From Deltaproteobacteria bacterium UBA6930 (lineage in GTDB: Bacteria > Myxococcota_A > UBA9160 > UBA6930): a DNA stretch of 6,418 nt. The stretch's first letter is position 1. Each line of letters starts with the position of its first letter. Location of the stretch: assembly GCA_002450755.1 (NCBI GenBank), contig DKAI01000168.1, positions 1 to 6,418 on the forward strand, read 5' to 3'. A model generated the notes under the pieces. The model did not search any database. It saw only the letters and a program-made list of their open reading frames with translations, and was not told the origin of the DNA. Below are positions 1-6,329 of this stretch, piece after piece. The translations under genes and the position numbers were made by a program.

Positions 1-8
1 GTCGATTC

Positions 9-13
9 GGAGG
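9..13 (+). promoter_or_regulatory. Ribosome binding site of the first LLM gene
   Basis: GGAGG lies eight bases before the ATG at 22. It shows that the gene starts inside the window rather than being cut by its left edge. Confidence 0.8.
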
Positions 14-21
14 TCTAAAAA

Positions 22-879
22 ATGGATATAGGCATAATCACCTTTGCCACGGACCGTTCTATAGCACCTGATGTCCTTGGGGCGGCTTGTGAGGAACGCG
101 GTCTTGAATCACTATGGTTCGCGGAACATACGCATATTCCGACGAGCAGAAAGACTCCTTTCCTAGTTGGGGGGGATCTTCCTGAAATGTACTGGCGCAC
201 GGTGGACCAGTTTGTAGCGATGACTGCAGCAGCTGCGGTAACTACAAAACTTAAAATTGGCAGCGGCGTAGCTTTAGTAACTGAGCATGATCCAATTAAT
301 CTAGCGAAGCGCGTAGCTTCTCTTGATCGTTTGAGTGAAGGGCGTCTTCTTTTCGGTATTGGTGCTGGCTGGAACGTCGAAGAGATGGAAGATCACGGTG
401 TGGCGTTTAAAGATAGGTGGAAGGTGACACGAGAACGCGTCTTAGCAATGAGAACGATCTGGACAGAAGATGAACCGGAGTATCATGGAGATTTTGTAGA
501 CTTCCCTGCCATGTGGTCTTGGCCAAAGCCTGTCCAAAGCGGAGGTCCCCCGATCCTCATGGGTGCCTTCTCTAAATGGGTCCCGAAGCGCATTGCAGAG
601 TACTGCGATGGATGGATGCCAATTGATGGAGCATCGGACATTGCTTCCGGTATAAAAGAAATTAAGAATGCCATGAGAGAGGTTGGCCGGGAAGACGATT
701 CTTTGGACGTCACTATGCTTGCGGCGGCATCTCCCGACAGAGGGCCGGATCTTGATCGCTTGAAGGAAACCACGGAGATAGGCGTTAATCGAGCTTTATT
801 GCCGCTTCCAGATGTAGGAGAAAAGGAGGCATTGAAAGTACTCGACTCCTATGTGCACCTCGTGGAGAGTTTGCGCTGA
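22..879 (+). CDS. LLM class F420-dependent oxidoreductase (TIGR03619-like)
   Basis: This 285-residue protein is a luciferase-like (bacterial luciferase/Mer fold) oxidoreductase, a cytosolic TIM barrel that uses F420 or FMN to reduce or oxidise a small organic substrate. Family hallmarks seen: the N-terminal strand MDIGIITF, 'SLWFAEHTHIP' (residues 30-40), the block 'PINLAKRVASLDRLSEGR' (91-108) followed by 'GIGAGWNVEEME' (112-123), 'RERVLAMRTIWTEDEPEYHG' (137-156), and 'PKPVQSGGPPILMG' (168-181). These match the pattern I associate with the TIGR03619 group (Rv2161c-like). Length is normal for the family. The ATG start is fixed by GGAGG at 9-13, eight bases upstream, so the start is complete although the gene's upstream context lies outside the window. 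It runs convergently toward the minus-strand pair. F420 rather than FMN as cofactor is a family inference, and the substrate is unknown. Confidence 0.9.
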   Translation: MDIGIITFATDRSIAPDVLGAACEERGLESLWFAEHTHIPTSRKTPFLVGGDLPEMYWRTVDQFVAMTAAAAVTTKLKIGSGVALVTEHDPINLAKRVASLDRLSEGRLLFGIGAGWNVEEMEDHGVAFKDRWKVTRERVLAMRTIWTEDEPEYHGDFVDFPAMWSWPKPVQSGGPPILMGAFSKWVPKRIAEYCDGWMPIDGASDIASGIKEIKNAMREVGREDDSLDVTMLAAASPDRGPDLDRLKETTEIGVNRALLPLPDVGEKEALKVLDSYVHLVESLR

Positions 880-934
880 AGAGCAGTGTGGCGCTCGCGT
901 CTCGAGGACAATGTAAGGCAGAGTTTTTGAGGTG
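880..934. other. Convergent intergenic spacer
   Basis: These 55 bases separate the stop codons of two converging genes, where a bidirectional terminator would be expected. Only a four-pair GAGC/GCTC stem (881-896) is visible, and no hairpin followed by a clean T-run on either strand. The only T-run (TTTTT within 920-930) has no stem before it on the plus strand. I see no convincing intrinsic terminator. Confidence 0.5.
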
Positions 935-1990
935 TTACCTTCGTCCGGCGATCTCTGTAGCGAACTCAATAATACTTTCTTCGATATGATCCCACGGAGG
1001 AGAAATCGCAAATTGAGTTAAGCCTGCTCTCGCCAAGGCGTCTAGTCTTTCGAGGATTTCCTTTCGAGTTCCTGTGAGACTCATAGATTTGATGGCATCC
1101 GGAGATATGAATTTCTCTTCTCCTGGATGCAAGTGTCTCGAATGGGTTTTGTGTATGTCTTCCCACCGTTCGTCCATGTATAGGCAGTATTCTTTGGTAA
1201 GAAAGTTCTGCATAAACGAAGGAACTTCTCGTCCCTGCTTTAACTGTTCGTAGGCGTAATGGAGAGCGACGGCGATTCGAGGTCCTACGCGAGATAGTAC
1301 CCGGTCACTGTTGATCGCCTCACCGGCTCGTAGTACGCATGATATTCCAACGGTCACAACTCCAAACGGATCTGAAGGCTGGCGATTTGCCTTCGTAAAC
1401 CCGCGGGTGATGTTTTTTAAATTAGCCCTTAAGACCTTTGGGTCCAGTAAGCTGATGGTTATTACACCATCGCCGAGTTCTCCAGCTACGCTTTGTGCGC
1501 GAGGGTGTGATGCCGCCACGTAGATTGGGATAGGATCGTGAATATTTATATATCCGTTTTCCGTGTCTTGGAACGAAATGGCCTGAGTTTTTCCACGCGC
1601 CGTGAAATCCGGTGATTCTCCTGCGAGGAGCCCCTTGCAAACTTCAATGTTATGACGGAACGCCTTGATAGTTACGGGGGGCATTCCCATAGATCTCCAA
1701 GCGGTATGTCCAGCACCGATGCCTAGGGTTACTCGTGTTGGTGCGAGTTGATTAATTGTTGCAATCGAATGCGCGATTACAGGAGGAATCCTGGTATCCG
1801 CTACTGTGATGGCTGTACCTAATCCAATTTTTTCTGTGTGTTCTGCTGCAAGAGTCATGCATGCATATACATCAGATGCAATTAGTTGCGAATCGATAAA
1901 CCACGCCTGATCGAGTCCAACGGCTTCTGCAAGCATGGCGTGCTTAAAAGTACGACCAATGTGCGATTGAAAACTGACTCCAAATTCCAT
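935..1990 (-). CDS. LLM class flavin/F420-dependent oxidoreductase (methylene-H4MPT reductase-like)
   Basis: This 351-residue protein is a second luciferase-like TIM-barrel oxidoreductase, from a different branch than the gene at 22-879. It resembles methylenetetrahydromethanopterin-reductase-like (Mer-like) members. Seen: 'AEAVGLDQAWFIDSQLIASD' (21-40), 'TEKIGLGTAITVADTRIPPV' (52-71), the barrel block 'SIATINQLAPTRVTLGIGAG' (75-94), the nucleotide-side strand 'PIPIYVAASHPRAQSVAGEL' (153-172) with 'GDGVI', and a C-terminal 'LTGTRKEILERLDALARAGL' (305-324). That last segment matches the family's usual 'GT.eei..rl..l...G' ending. Start ATG at 1990 is preceded by TGGAG (2000-1996 on the minus strand), five bases away. 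It begins 15 bases after the crotonase stop, so the two form an operon. The true one-carbon pterin substrate is unlikely outside methanogen-type pathways; the actual substrate is unknown. Confidence 0.88.
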   Translation of the reverse strand: MEFGVSFQSHIGRTFKHAMLAEAVGLDQAWFIDSQLIASDVYACMTLAAEHTEKIGLGTAITVADTRIPPVIAHSIATINQLAPTRVTLGIGAGHTAWRSMGMPPVTIKAFRHNIEVCKGLLAGESPDFTARGKTQAISFQDTENGYINIHDPIPIYVAASHPRAQSVAGELGDGVITISLLDPKVLRANLKNITRGFTKANRQPSDPFGVVTVGISCVLRAGEAINSDRVLSRVGPRIAVALHYAYEQLKQGREVPSFMQNFLTKEYCLYMDERWEDIHKTHSRHLHPGEEKFISPDAIKSMSLTGTRKEILERLDALARAGLTQFAISPPWDHIEESIIEFATEIAGRR

Positions 1991-2005
1991 GTTTACTCCA
2001 GGTTA

Positions 2006-2764
2006 TTAACGGCCAGGCCAGTTTGGTTTTCTTCGTTCAAAGAATGCGGATACGCCTTCTGCGCGATCTTCCGATTTTTCGATGATCTCTCTACCAAGCT
2101 TAGTTTCGTTCCAACCAAGGTCGTCGTTGTCCCCAATAATATGATCCAAGACCTTCGTAGTCTGTTGGACGGCAACGGGTGAGTTTTCTGTGATCGTCGA
2201 AGCAAGTTCTATCGCCTTTGAAAGGGAGGCCCCTGGATCGACTACATAATTCACGACGCCGATTTGCTCCATTCTGGCGGCAGGGTATTCACCACCTGTC
2301 AGGAGCATTTCTCGGGCAATATTCAAGGGGAGAGTTCTTGGAGCACGGAATAGTGCGCCGCTAGTTGCGATTAGACCTCGTTTGACTTCGGGAAAGCCGA
2401 AGGTTGCTGTTTGGGAAGCAACTATCATGTCACATGCGAGCGCGATTTCGAAACCGCCGCCGAATGCGAATCCCTCAACAGAAGCAATGAGCGGCTTTGA
2501 CCGGTGCCTCCGGATAATGCCGTACTCGCCTCCTCGGGTACTTGGCTTTCCTGAACCCGATTTTATATCCGTGCCAGCACAAAATACTCGTGAACCGCCG
2601 CTTAAAACGCCCACCCAAAGTTCCGGGTCATCCTCTAGCTCGTTCAGTACAGCGTCTAGAGAATTTGTCATGGCTTGGTTGATCGCGTTTCTTTTGTCTT
2701 CCCGGAGCATCGTTATGACCAAAGTCCGGCCAACACGTTCTGTTTTTATCAGTCTTCCGTCCAC
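2006..2764 (-). CDS. Enoyl-CoA hydratase/isomerase (crotonase) family protein
   Basis: This 252-residue protein is a typical full-length crotonase acting in the cytosol on an acyl-CoA thioester. Most members hydrate or isomerise enoyl-CoA in beta-oxidation-like routes. Seen: the first oxyanion-hole segment 'VFCAGTDIKS' (60-69), the second 'SVEGFAFGGGFEIALACD' (95-112), and 'TATFGFPEVKRGLIAT' (119-134). Both glutamates that act as general acid/base in classical hydratases are in place: E106 after GGGF and E126 after FGFP. Hydratase activity is therefore feasible rather than a pure isomerase or degenerate member. The C-terminal 'FFERRKPNWPGR' is the usual family tail. The start is GTG, chosen because GGAGG lies five bases upstream. 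It is the first gene of a minus-strand pair with the Mer-like LLM enzyme and diverges from the monooxygenase gene. Exact substrate and chain length cannot be read from the sequence. Confidence 0.92.
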   Translation of the reverse strand: MDGRLIKTERVGRTLVITMLREDKRNAINQAMTNSLDAVLNELEDDPELWVGVLSGGSRVFCAGTDIKSGSGKPSTRGGEYGIIRRHRSKPLIASVEGFAFGGGFEIALACDMIVASQTATFGFPEVKRGLIATSGALFRAPRTLPLNIAREMLLTGGEYPAARMEQIGVVNYVVDPGASLSKAIELASTITENSPVAVQQTTKVLDHIIGDNDDLGWNETKLGREIIEKSEDRAEGVSAFFERRKPNWPGR

Positions 2765-2769
2765 ATTAT

Positions 2770-2774
2770 CCTCC
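2770..2774 (-). promoter_or_regulatory. Ribosome binding site that sets the crotonase GTG start
   Basis: On the minus strand GGAGG is followed by ATAAT and then GTG. An ATG overlaps the GTG in another frame but closes after a few codons (stop at ATG TGG ACG GAA GAC TGA). The GTG at 2764-2762 is therefore the real start. Confidence 0.75.
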
Positions 2775-2794
2775 GGGGAAAGTTAGATTGAGAG

Positions 2795-2823
2795 TTTATC
2801 AGCCTGTTGTAGGCGTGGGTGAA
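2795..2823 (-). promoter_or_regulatory. Candidate promoter for the crotonase-LLM operon
   Basis: Read on the minus strand, TTCACC (2823-2818) is separated by exactly 17 bases from GATAAA (2800-2795), the latter preceded by CT in a TGATAAACT context. This is a fair sigma70-type match and would give a leader of about 25 bases containing the good ribosome binding site. It is judged by eye only, and such matches are common by chance. Confidence 0.3.
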
Positions 2824-2881
2824 CAGAAGAGTTTATTTACATAAAGGCTCATATAGCTTGCCGATCGGTTAGTCTTTTTAG

Positions 2882-4063
2882 GTGAGTTCCGTAAGTCGTG
2901 AAGAAATGTTAGAACGCGCAAGGTCCCTCGTTCGAGTTTTTAGCGATCGAAGCGCAACGGCCGAAGACAGTCGAATGGTTTCGGAGGAGTCGATCCAGGA
3001 CTTGCACGATCTTGGCTTGTGGAGGGTTAATCAACCAAAACGAGTGGGTGGTCAGGAACTTGATGTCCAACTTCTCATCGAGATTACCGCGATCTTGGCT
3101 AGTGGTTGCGCTTCAACGGGATGGATTTACGTGAACTTAGCGGTTCACCACTGGATGCTGTCTATGTGGCCACCCTACGGTCAATCAAAGGTCTGGAATG
3201 ATAATCCGGATGCCCTAATTGCATCTTCTGTGATTTATCCATTAGGAGCCGCAAAAAAAGTAAAAGAAGGTTATTTGCTCTCTGGAAGGTGGCCCTTTTG
3301 TAGTGGAGTAAACCATAGTGATTGGACCATTTTGGGCGGATTAGCAGAAAGCCACGACTCTCAAAAAGCGGGCGAGGCGAGAATGTTTTTGGTCCCTACT
3401 TCAGATATTGAAATCCTTGATACTTGGGATGTTGTCGGCCTCGCCGCCACGGGCAGTCACGATGTGCAATGCACCGAATTGTTAGTGCCTGTTGATATGA
3501 CCTTGGCGGCAGCTGACACTCGGGGTGGACCTACACCCGGATCGGAGTTGAATCCTTCACCTTTGTATCAGCAATCAGTAGGAAGTCTTTTCCCTCATCT
3601 CATTTCTGGTGTTTTGTTGGGCATTGGAGAGGGAATGTACGACTTTTGCCTTGCCCATTTGAAAGCTCAAAATGCTCGGACAAGTGGTGCTCGCCTGGCC
3701 GCCCTGTCTCCTGTTCAGGCACGCTTGTCCGAAGCAGGGGTGCATCTCTCAGCAGCACGGCAATTGTTATTGAGCAACCTCAAAGAATCACAGAGTATCG
3801 CGGACGCAGGAAAGGTACCTGAGATTGAAGATAAACTAAGATGGCGCAGGGATGGAGCCTTCGTGGCGCGACTTGTTGGAGAGGCCGGACGGAATCTTCG
3901 TCGCTTAATGGGTTCCGGTTCTATTTTTCGCCGGAATCCTTTTCAAAGAATGGCCCGTGATTTGGATGCGGGTTTGACTCATGCGCACGTTTCGTGGGAT
4001 ATCAACGGTCCCGCGTTCGGTCGGGTCGCCTTGGGCCTCCCTCCCGATAACCCTAACCTGTAA
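2882..4063 (+). CDS. Acyl-CoA dehydrogenase-fold flavin-dependent monooxygenase (HsaA/HpaB-like oxygenase component)
   Basis: This 393-residue protein has the acyl-CoA dehydrogenase fold but matches the two-component flavin monooxygenase branch (HsaA/HpaB and related hydroxylases, with an acyl-CoA dehydrogenase C-terminal domain 2). Such enzymes use reduced flavin from a separate reductase, plus oxygen, to hydroxylate a substrate. Seen: an N-terminal helical domain with 'LGLWRVNQPKRVGGQELD' (44-61), 'SGCASTGWIYVNLAVHHWML' (74-93), 'LSGRWPFCSGVNHSDW' (133-148), 'TWDVVGLAATGSHDV' (181-195) and 'FRRNPFQRMARDLDAGLTH' (349-367). Length is normal for the group. The first possible start is GTG at 2882, directly after an in-frame TAG; ATG at 2906 is the alternative. 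Neither has a clear ribosome binding site. The partner reductase is not in the window. A true acyl-CoA dehydrogenase, or a dibenzothiophene-desulfurisation-type (DszC-like) enzyme, is less likely but possible. Confidence 0.85.
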   Translation: MSSVSREEMLERARSLVRVFSDRSATAEDSRMVSEESIQDLHDLGLWRVNQPKRVGGQELDVQLLIEITAILASGCASTGWIYVNLAVHHWMLSMWPPYGQSKVWNDNPDALIASSVIYPLGAAKKVKEGYLLSGRWPFCSGVNHSDWTILGGLAESHDSQKAGEARMFLVPTSDIEILDTWDVVGLAATGSHDVQCTELLVPVDMTLAAADTRGGPTPGSELNPSPLYQQSVGSLFPHLISGVLLGIGEGMYDFCLAHLKAQNARTSGARLAALSPVQARLSEAGVHLSAARQLLLSNLKESQSIADAGKVPEIEDKLRWRRDGAFVARLVGEAGRNLRRLMGSGSIFRRNPFQRMARDLDAGLTHAHVSWDINGPAFGRVALGLPPDNPNL

Positions 4064-4069
4064 GGAAAC

Positions 4070-4075
4070 AGGAGG
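4070..4075 (+). promoter_or_regulatory. Ribosome binding site of the third LLM gene
   Basis: AGGAGG sits five bases before the ATG at 4081 and just after the monooxygenase stop codon. It indicates efficient separate initiation within a two-gene operon. Confidence 0.8.
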
Positions 4076-4080
4076 TTAAG

Positions 4081-4992
4081 ATGAAAGATCGAAGTCTAGG
4101 AGTTTTTCTTTATTCCGATGCATTTTCCGGAAAGGACTTGGAGGACACTGCTCAACGGGTAGAAGGTTTAGGTTACGAAACGCTCTGGTATGTTGAGGCT
4201 CTTAGCTGGGAGATTTTCGCTTGCGGTGCACATCTCTTAGCTTCGACATCAACCTTGGAGGTTGGCGCGGGTATCGCCAATATCTACGCGCGAGATCCGA
4301 TGGCGACGGTCCAGGGGGGCCGGTCTCTGCACGAATTCTCTGGAGGACGATATATCCTAGGCCTGGGTGTATCTCATGACTCCCTAGTGAAAGAGGTTCG
4401 CGGTCATGAGTACCGAAAGCCCCTTACTTACATGAAACAGTATTTGGATAGAATGGATCTTGCACGCCCCCTCCTTCCAGGTGAGGACCCGCCAATGGTC
4501 TTAGCAGCACTCGGACCTAAGATGGTTTCTCTCGGAGGGGAAAGAACCCAAGGGGTTCTTCCTTTCAATTGCCCTCCAGAACATACTGCCGCGGCAAGGA
4601 ATGCTTTGGGTACCGAACCGTGGCTGATCACAGGTCAGCATGTCTGCTGGTGCGAAAATCCGAGTCAGGCGCGAGCAATTGCGAGGAGCGCGTTGAGGTT
4701 CTATACGGATCAACCGAACTACTTTCGAAATTGGTTCCGTTACGGCTTCGATGAGTCCGATATTCGAGGTGGTCTCAGCGACCGACTAGTCGACAGACTT
4801 GTGGCGTGGGGAAGCCTGGGCCAGATTCAGGATCGAATAAATGAACATTTAGACGCAGGGGCTACGCAAGTCGCGATTAATGCAATCTCATATGATTCAG
4901 ACGGCCAACCGCGTGTTCCTACGCTTTACGGGCAAGAATTTAATTACGCCTGCATCCCGGATTGGAATTTATTAGAAGAGTTGGCTCCATAA
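4081..4992 (+). CDS. LLM class F420-dependent oxidoreductase (TIGR03620-like)
   Basis: This 303-residue protein is a third luciferase-like oxidoreductase, of the subgroup I know as TIGR03620. Seen: 'VEGLGYETLWYVEALSWE' (27-44), 'LEVGAGIANIYARDPMA' (59-75), 'SGGRYILGLGVSHDSLV' (87-103), 'YRKPLTYMKQYLDRMD' (111-126), 'LAALGPKMVSLGGERTQGVL' (141-160), 'PPEHTAAARNALG' (165-177), and the C-terminal signature 'SDRLVDRLVAWGSLGQIQDR' (233-252) followed by 'EHLDAGATQVAI' (255-266). After that signature the protein runs on for about 35 residues ending 'WNLLEELAP', which looks longer than the short tail I expect. A CWC triplet (189-191) stands where I expect hydrophobic residues. It lies 17 bases after the monooxygenase, so the two are probably co-transcribed and may act on successive intermediates. 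F420 use is inferred from the family. Confidence 0.9.
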   Translation: MKDRSLGVFLYSDAFSGKDLEDTAQRVEGLGYETLWYVEALSWEIFACGAHLLASTSTLEVGAGIANIYARDPMATVQGGRSLHEFSGGRYILGLGVSHDSLVKEVRGHEYRKPLTYMKQYLDRMDLARPLLPGEDPPMVLAALGPKMVSLGGERTQGVLPFNCPPEHTAAARNALGTEPWLITGQHVCWCENPSQARAIARSALRFYTDQPNYFRNWFRYGFDESDIRGGLSDRLVDRLVAWGSLGQIQDRINEHLDAGATQVAINAISYDSDGQPRVPTLYGQEFNYACIPDWNLLEELAP

Positions 4993-5042
4993 AAACAGTT
5001 TACGAACTCACAGATATCTGCCCTTTAGGTAGGTAAGGGTTC

Positions 5043-5048
5043 AAGAGG
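5043..5048 (+). promoter_or_regulatory. Ribosome binding site supporting a TTG start of the EEP hydrolase
   Basis: AAGAGG lies eight bases before TTG at 5057-5059. It is the only reasonable ribosome binding site before the EEP domain and is the reason for keeping the basic N-terminal extension in the gene model. Confidence 0.45.
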
Positions 5049-5056
5049 TCCTTCTG

Positions 5057-5929
5057 TTGCGTCGGTCTTTTCGAGATCCAATAAAATTGGCTAAGGGTCA
5101 CCCAGTGGTCAGAAATTCATCCGATGCCAAACAACAAAAGCACCGGCCGTATAGGTCCAAGGGTAGACACGCTAGAGCATTACCATACCTTGCATTAGTT
5201 AGGGCTCCGACCTCCCCCTCTACTGGCCTCGCGGACAAATCTGAAATCCTAGTAGCCTCTTACAACGTCCATCGTTGGGCGGGGTCTAACAGGTCACGAA
5301 AAACAGATCCCACCCGGGCTAGTTTCGTCATTGCTGAAATGGATGCTGATATAGTCGCGTTGCAGGAGGCGCTCCGCCCTTTCGATTCGGCAGACCCATT
5401 AGAGCAGCTCGCGGAGGATCTAGGTCTTCACTTGGCTTTCGTTACCACCCGCGTTCACCGAATGGGTGAGGTTGGAAACGCGGTTTTGTCTCGCTGGCCG
5501 ATCACCAGCGTTTTTGCTTTGGATTTGACTCACAGTAGAGTTGAGCGCCGTTCGGCTGTAGCAATACAGTGCGCTAGCGAGCTAGGCCCACTATCAATTG
5601 TGGCAACTCACCTTTCGCTAGTCGATAGGACGAGACACCGTCAGGTGAAATCCATTCTCGAACATCCACTTCTTCAAGGGCCCGTCTTGTTAATGGGAGA
5701 CATGAACGCCTGGAGACGCTGCAAAGCTAGTCGCGCTCTCGAAAAAGAGCTTGTTGGGGAAGATGGTAGGTGGCCTCGAACTTTTCCTGCGGGACGACCA
5801 CTGTTGGCGCTAGATAGAGTCTACGCGCGTGGCGCGAAGGTCGTCGATGTAGCTGCCTATTCAAGTAAAATTGCTCGAAACGCGTCGGACCATCTTCCTG
5901 TCAGAGCTCGGATTAAGCTTGAGTGGTAA
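5057..5929 (+). CDS. Endonuclease/exonuclease/phosphatase (EEP) family metal-dependent hydrolase
   Basis: This protein of up to 290 residues carries a complete EEP (DNase I-like) domain from about residue 62 to the end, a metal-dependent phosphodiesterase/phosphatase fold. The full catalytic set is visible: N70 in 'VASYNVHR', E104 in 'IVALQEAL', G140-N141 in 'GNAVLSRWP', H185 in 'VATHLSLVDR', D215 and N217 in 'LMGDMNAW', D253 in 'ALDRVYARG', and D278-H279 in 'SDHLPVRARI'. The enzyme should thus be active. The 'TFPAG.PLLALDR' segment resembles the ElsH/YafD-like group (COG3568) rather than DNA-repair ExoIII. Residues 1-60 are rich in Lys/Arg and unlike the family. The proposed TTG start has AAGAGG (5043-5048) eight bases upstream; GTG at 5105 is an alternative that removes 16 residues. 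There is no convincing signal peptide. The substrate (nucleic acid, phospholipid or other phosphoester) is open. Confidence 0.85.
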   Translation: MRRSFRDPIKLAKGHPVVRNSSDAKQQKHRPYRSKGRHARALPYLALVRAPTSPSTGLADKSEILVASYNVHRWAGSNRSRKTDPTRASFVIAEMDADIVALQEALRPFDSADPLEQLAEDLGLHLAFVTTRVHRMGEVGNAVLSRWPITSVFALDLTHSRVERRSAVAIQCASELGPLSIVATHLSLVDRTRHRQVKSILEHPLLQGPVLLMGDMNAWRRCKASRALEKELVGEDGRWPRTFPAGRPLLALDRVYARGAKVVDVAAYSSKIARNASDHLPVRARIKLEW

Positions 5930-5972
5930 GTTCCAGATCTGATAGCTGCAGTATGTTAATGTTGACCTTTCA

Positions 5973-6329
5973 ATGATCTTACGTTCCCGAAGACTGGCCA
6001 CATTGCTCATCTTGTTGGCGGTTTTGAGTCTAGGCTGCTCGACGTATCGCGCTGCCAAGCTTTACCAGACCGGTTCAGCATCTATTGGGTCGCCTGAACC
6101 ACAAAATGCAATTAGCGACTTGGAGCGAGCTGTGCTTTTGGCTCCAGAAGTGAGCCAAATTAGAAATCATCTTGGTATCGCCTACGCCGAGGCTGGAAGA
6201 TTTCAAGAGGCGATTCAGGCCTTCGAATCGGCAATCCGCCTTGATTGCGACAATTCTGCGGCTTTTCAAAATCTGAAATGGGCCGAGAGACGTTTTGCTG
6301 AGGTGAAAGAGGCTGGGGCGCGGCAGTGA
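5973..6329 (+). CDS. Small TPR-repeat lipoprotein
   Basis: This 118-residue protein begins with a lipoprotein signal: basic 'RSRR' (4-7), a hydrophobic stretch (8-20) and cysteine C22 in 'VLSLGCST'. Glycine at -1 and serine at -3 fit a relaxed lipobox. The mature part is helical. Residues 62-93 form one canonical tetratricopeptide repeat, 'NHLGIAYAEAGRFQEAIQAF' (65-84) then 'ESAIRLDCDN'. A degenerate unit precedes it ('AISDLERAVLLAPE', 46-59) and a half unit follows ('AAFQNLKWAERRFAE', 96-110). Two to three repeats suggest a protein-binding scaffold anchored to a membrane, probably at the periplasmic face. No ribosome binding site precedes the ATG. The start forms an ATGA overlap with a seven-codon reading frame. 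Its stop overlaps the next gene's start as GTGA. The function is otherwise unknown. Confidence 0.8.
   Translation: MILRSRRLATLLILLAVLSLGCSTYRAAKLYQTGSASIGSPEPQNAISDLERAVLLAPEVSQIRNHLGIAYAEAGRFQEAIQAFESAIRLDCDNSAAFQNLKWAERRFAEVKEAGARQ

Larger units (their letters stand above)
2765..2881. promoter_or_regulatory. Divergent intergenic control region
   Basis: These 117 bases lie between two divergently transcribed gene pairs and must hold both promoters. The stretch 2826-2860 is AT-rich. An eight-base perfect palindrome, CCGATCGG (2861-2868), sits 13 bases before the monooxygenase start and could be an operator half or chance. No larger inverted repeat is visible. There is no regulator gene in the window to pair with it. 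Confidence 0.5.

Noticed and set aside
483..773. 96-residue minus-strand open frame inside the first LLM gene
   Set aside because: It is antisense to conserved LLM sequence and has no domain or good ribosome binding site.
2382..2786. 134-residue plus-strand open frame opposite the crotonase
   Set aside because: The opposite strand carries a crotonase with both catalytic glutamates and full family motifs. The plus frame has low-complexity Ser/Pro composition and no recognisable domain, so it is a shadow.
4999..5031. Possible promoter TTTACG with TAGGTA before the EEP hydrolase
   Set aside because: The spacing of about 21 bases is too long for a sigma70 promoter and both boxes are weak.
5011..5039. 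Perfect palindrome CAGATATCTG followed by a CCCTT/AAGGG hairpin after the third LLM gene, as a terminator or operator
   Set aside because: Ten-base palindromes are expected several times by chance in a window this size, the second stem is only five pairs, and no T-run follows. A terminator here is possible but not shown.
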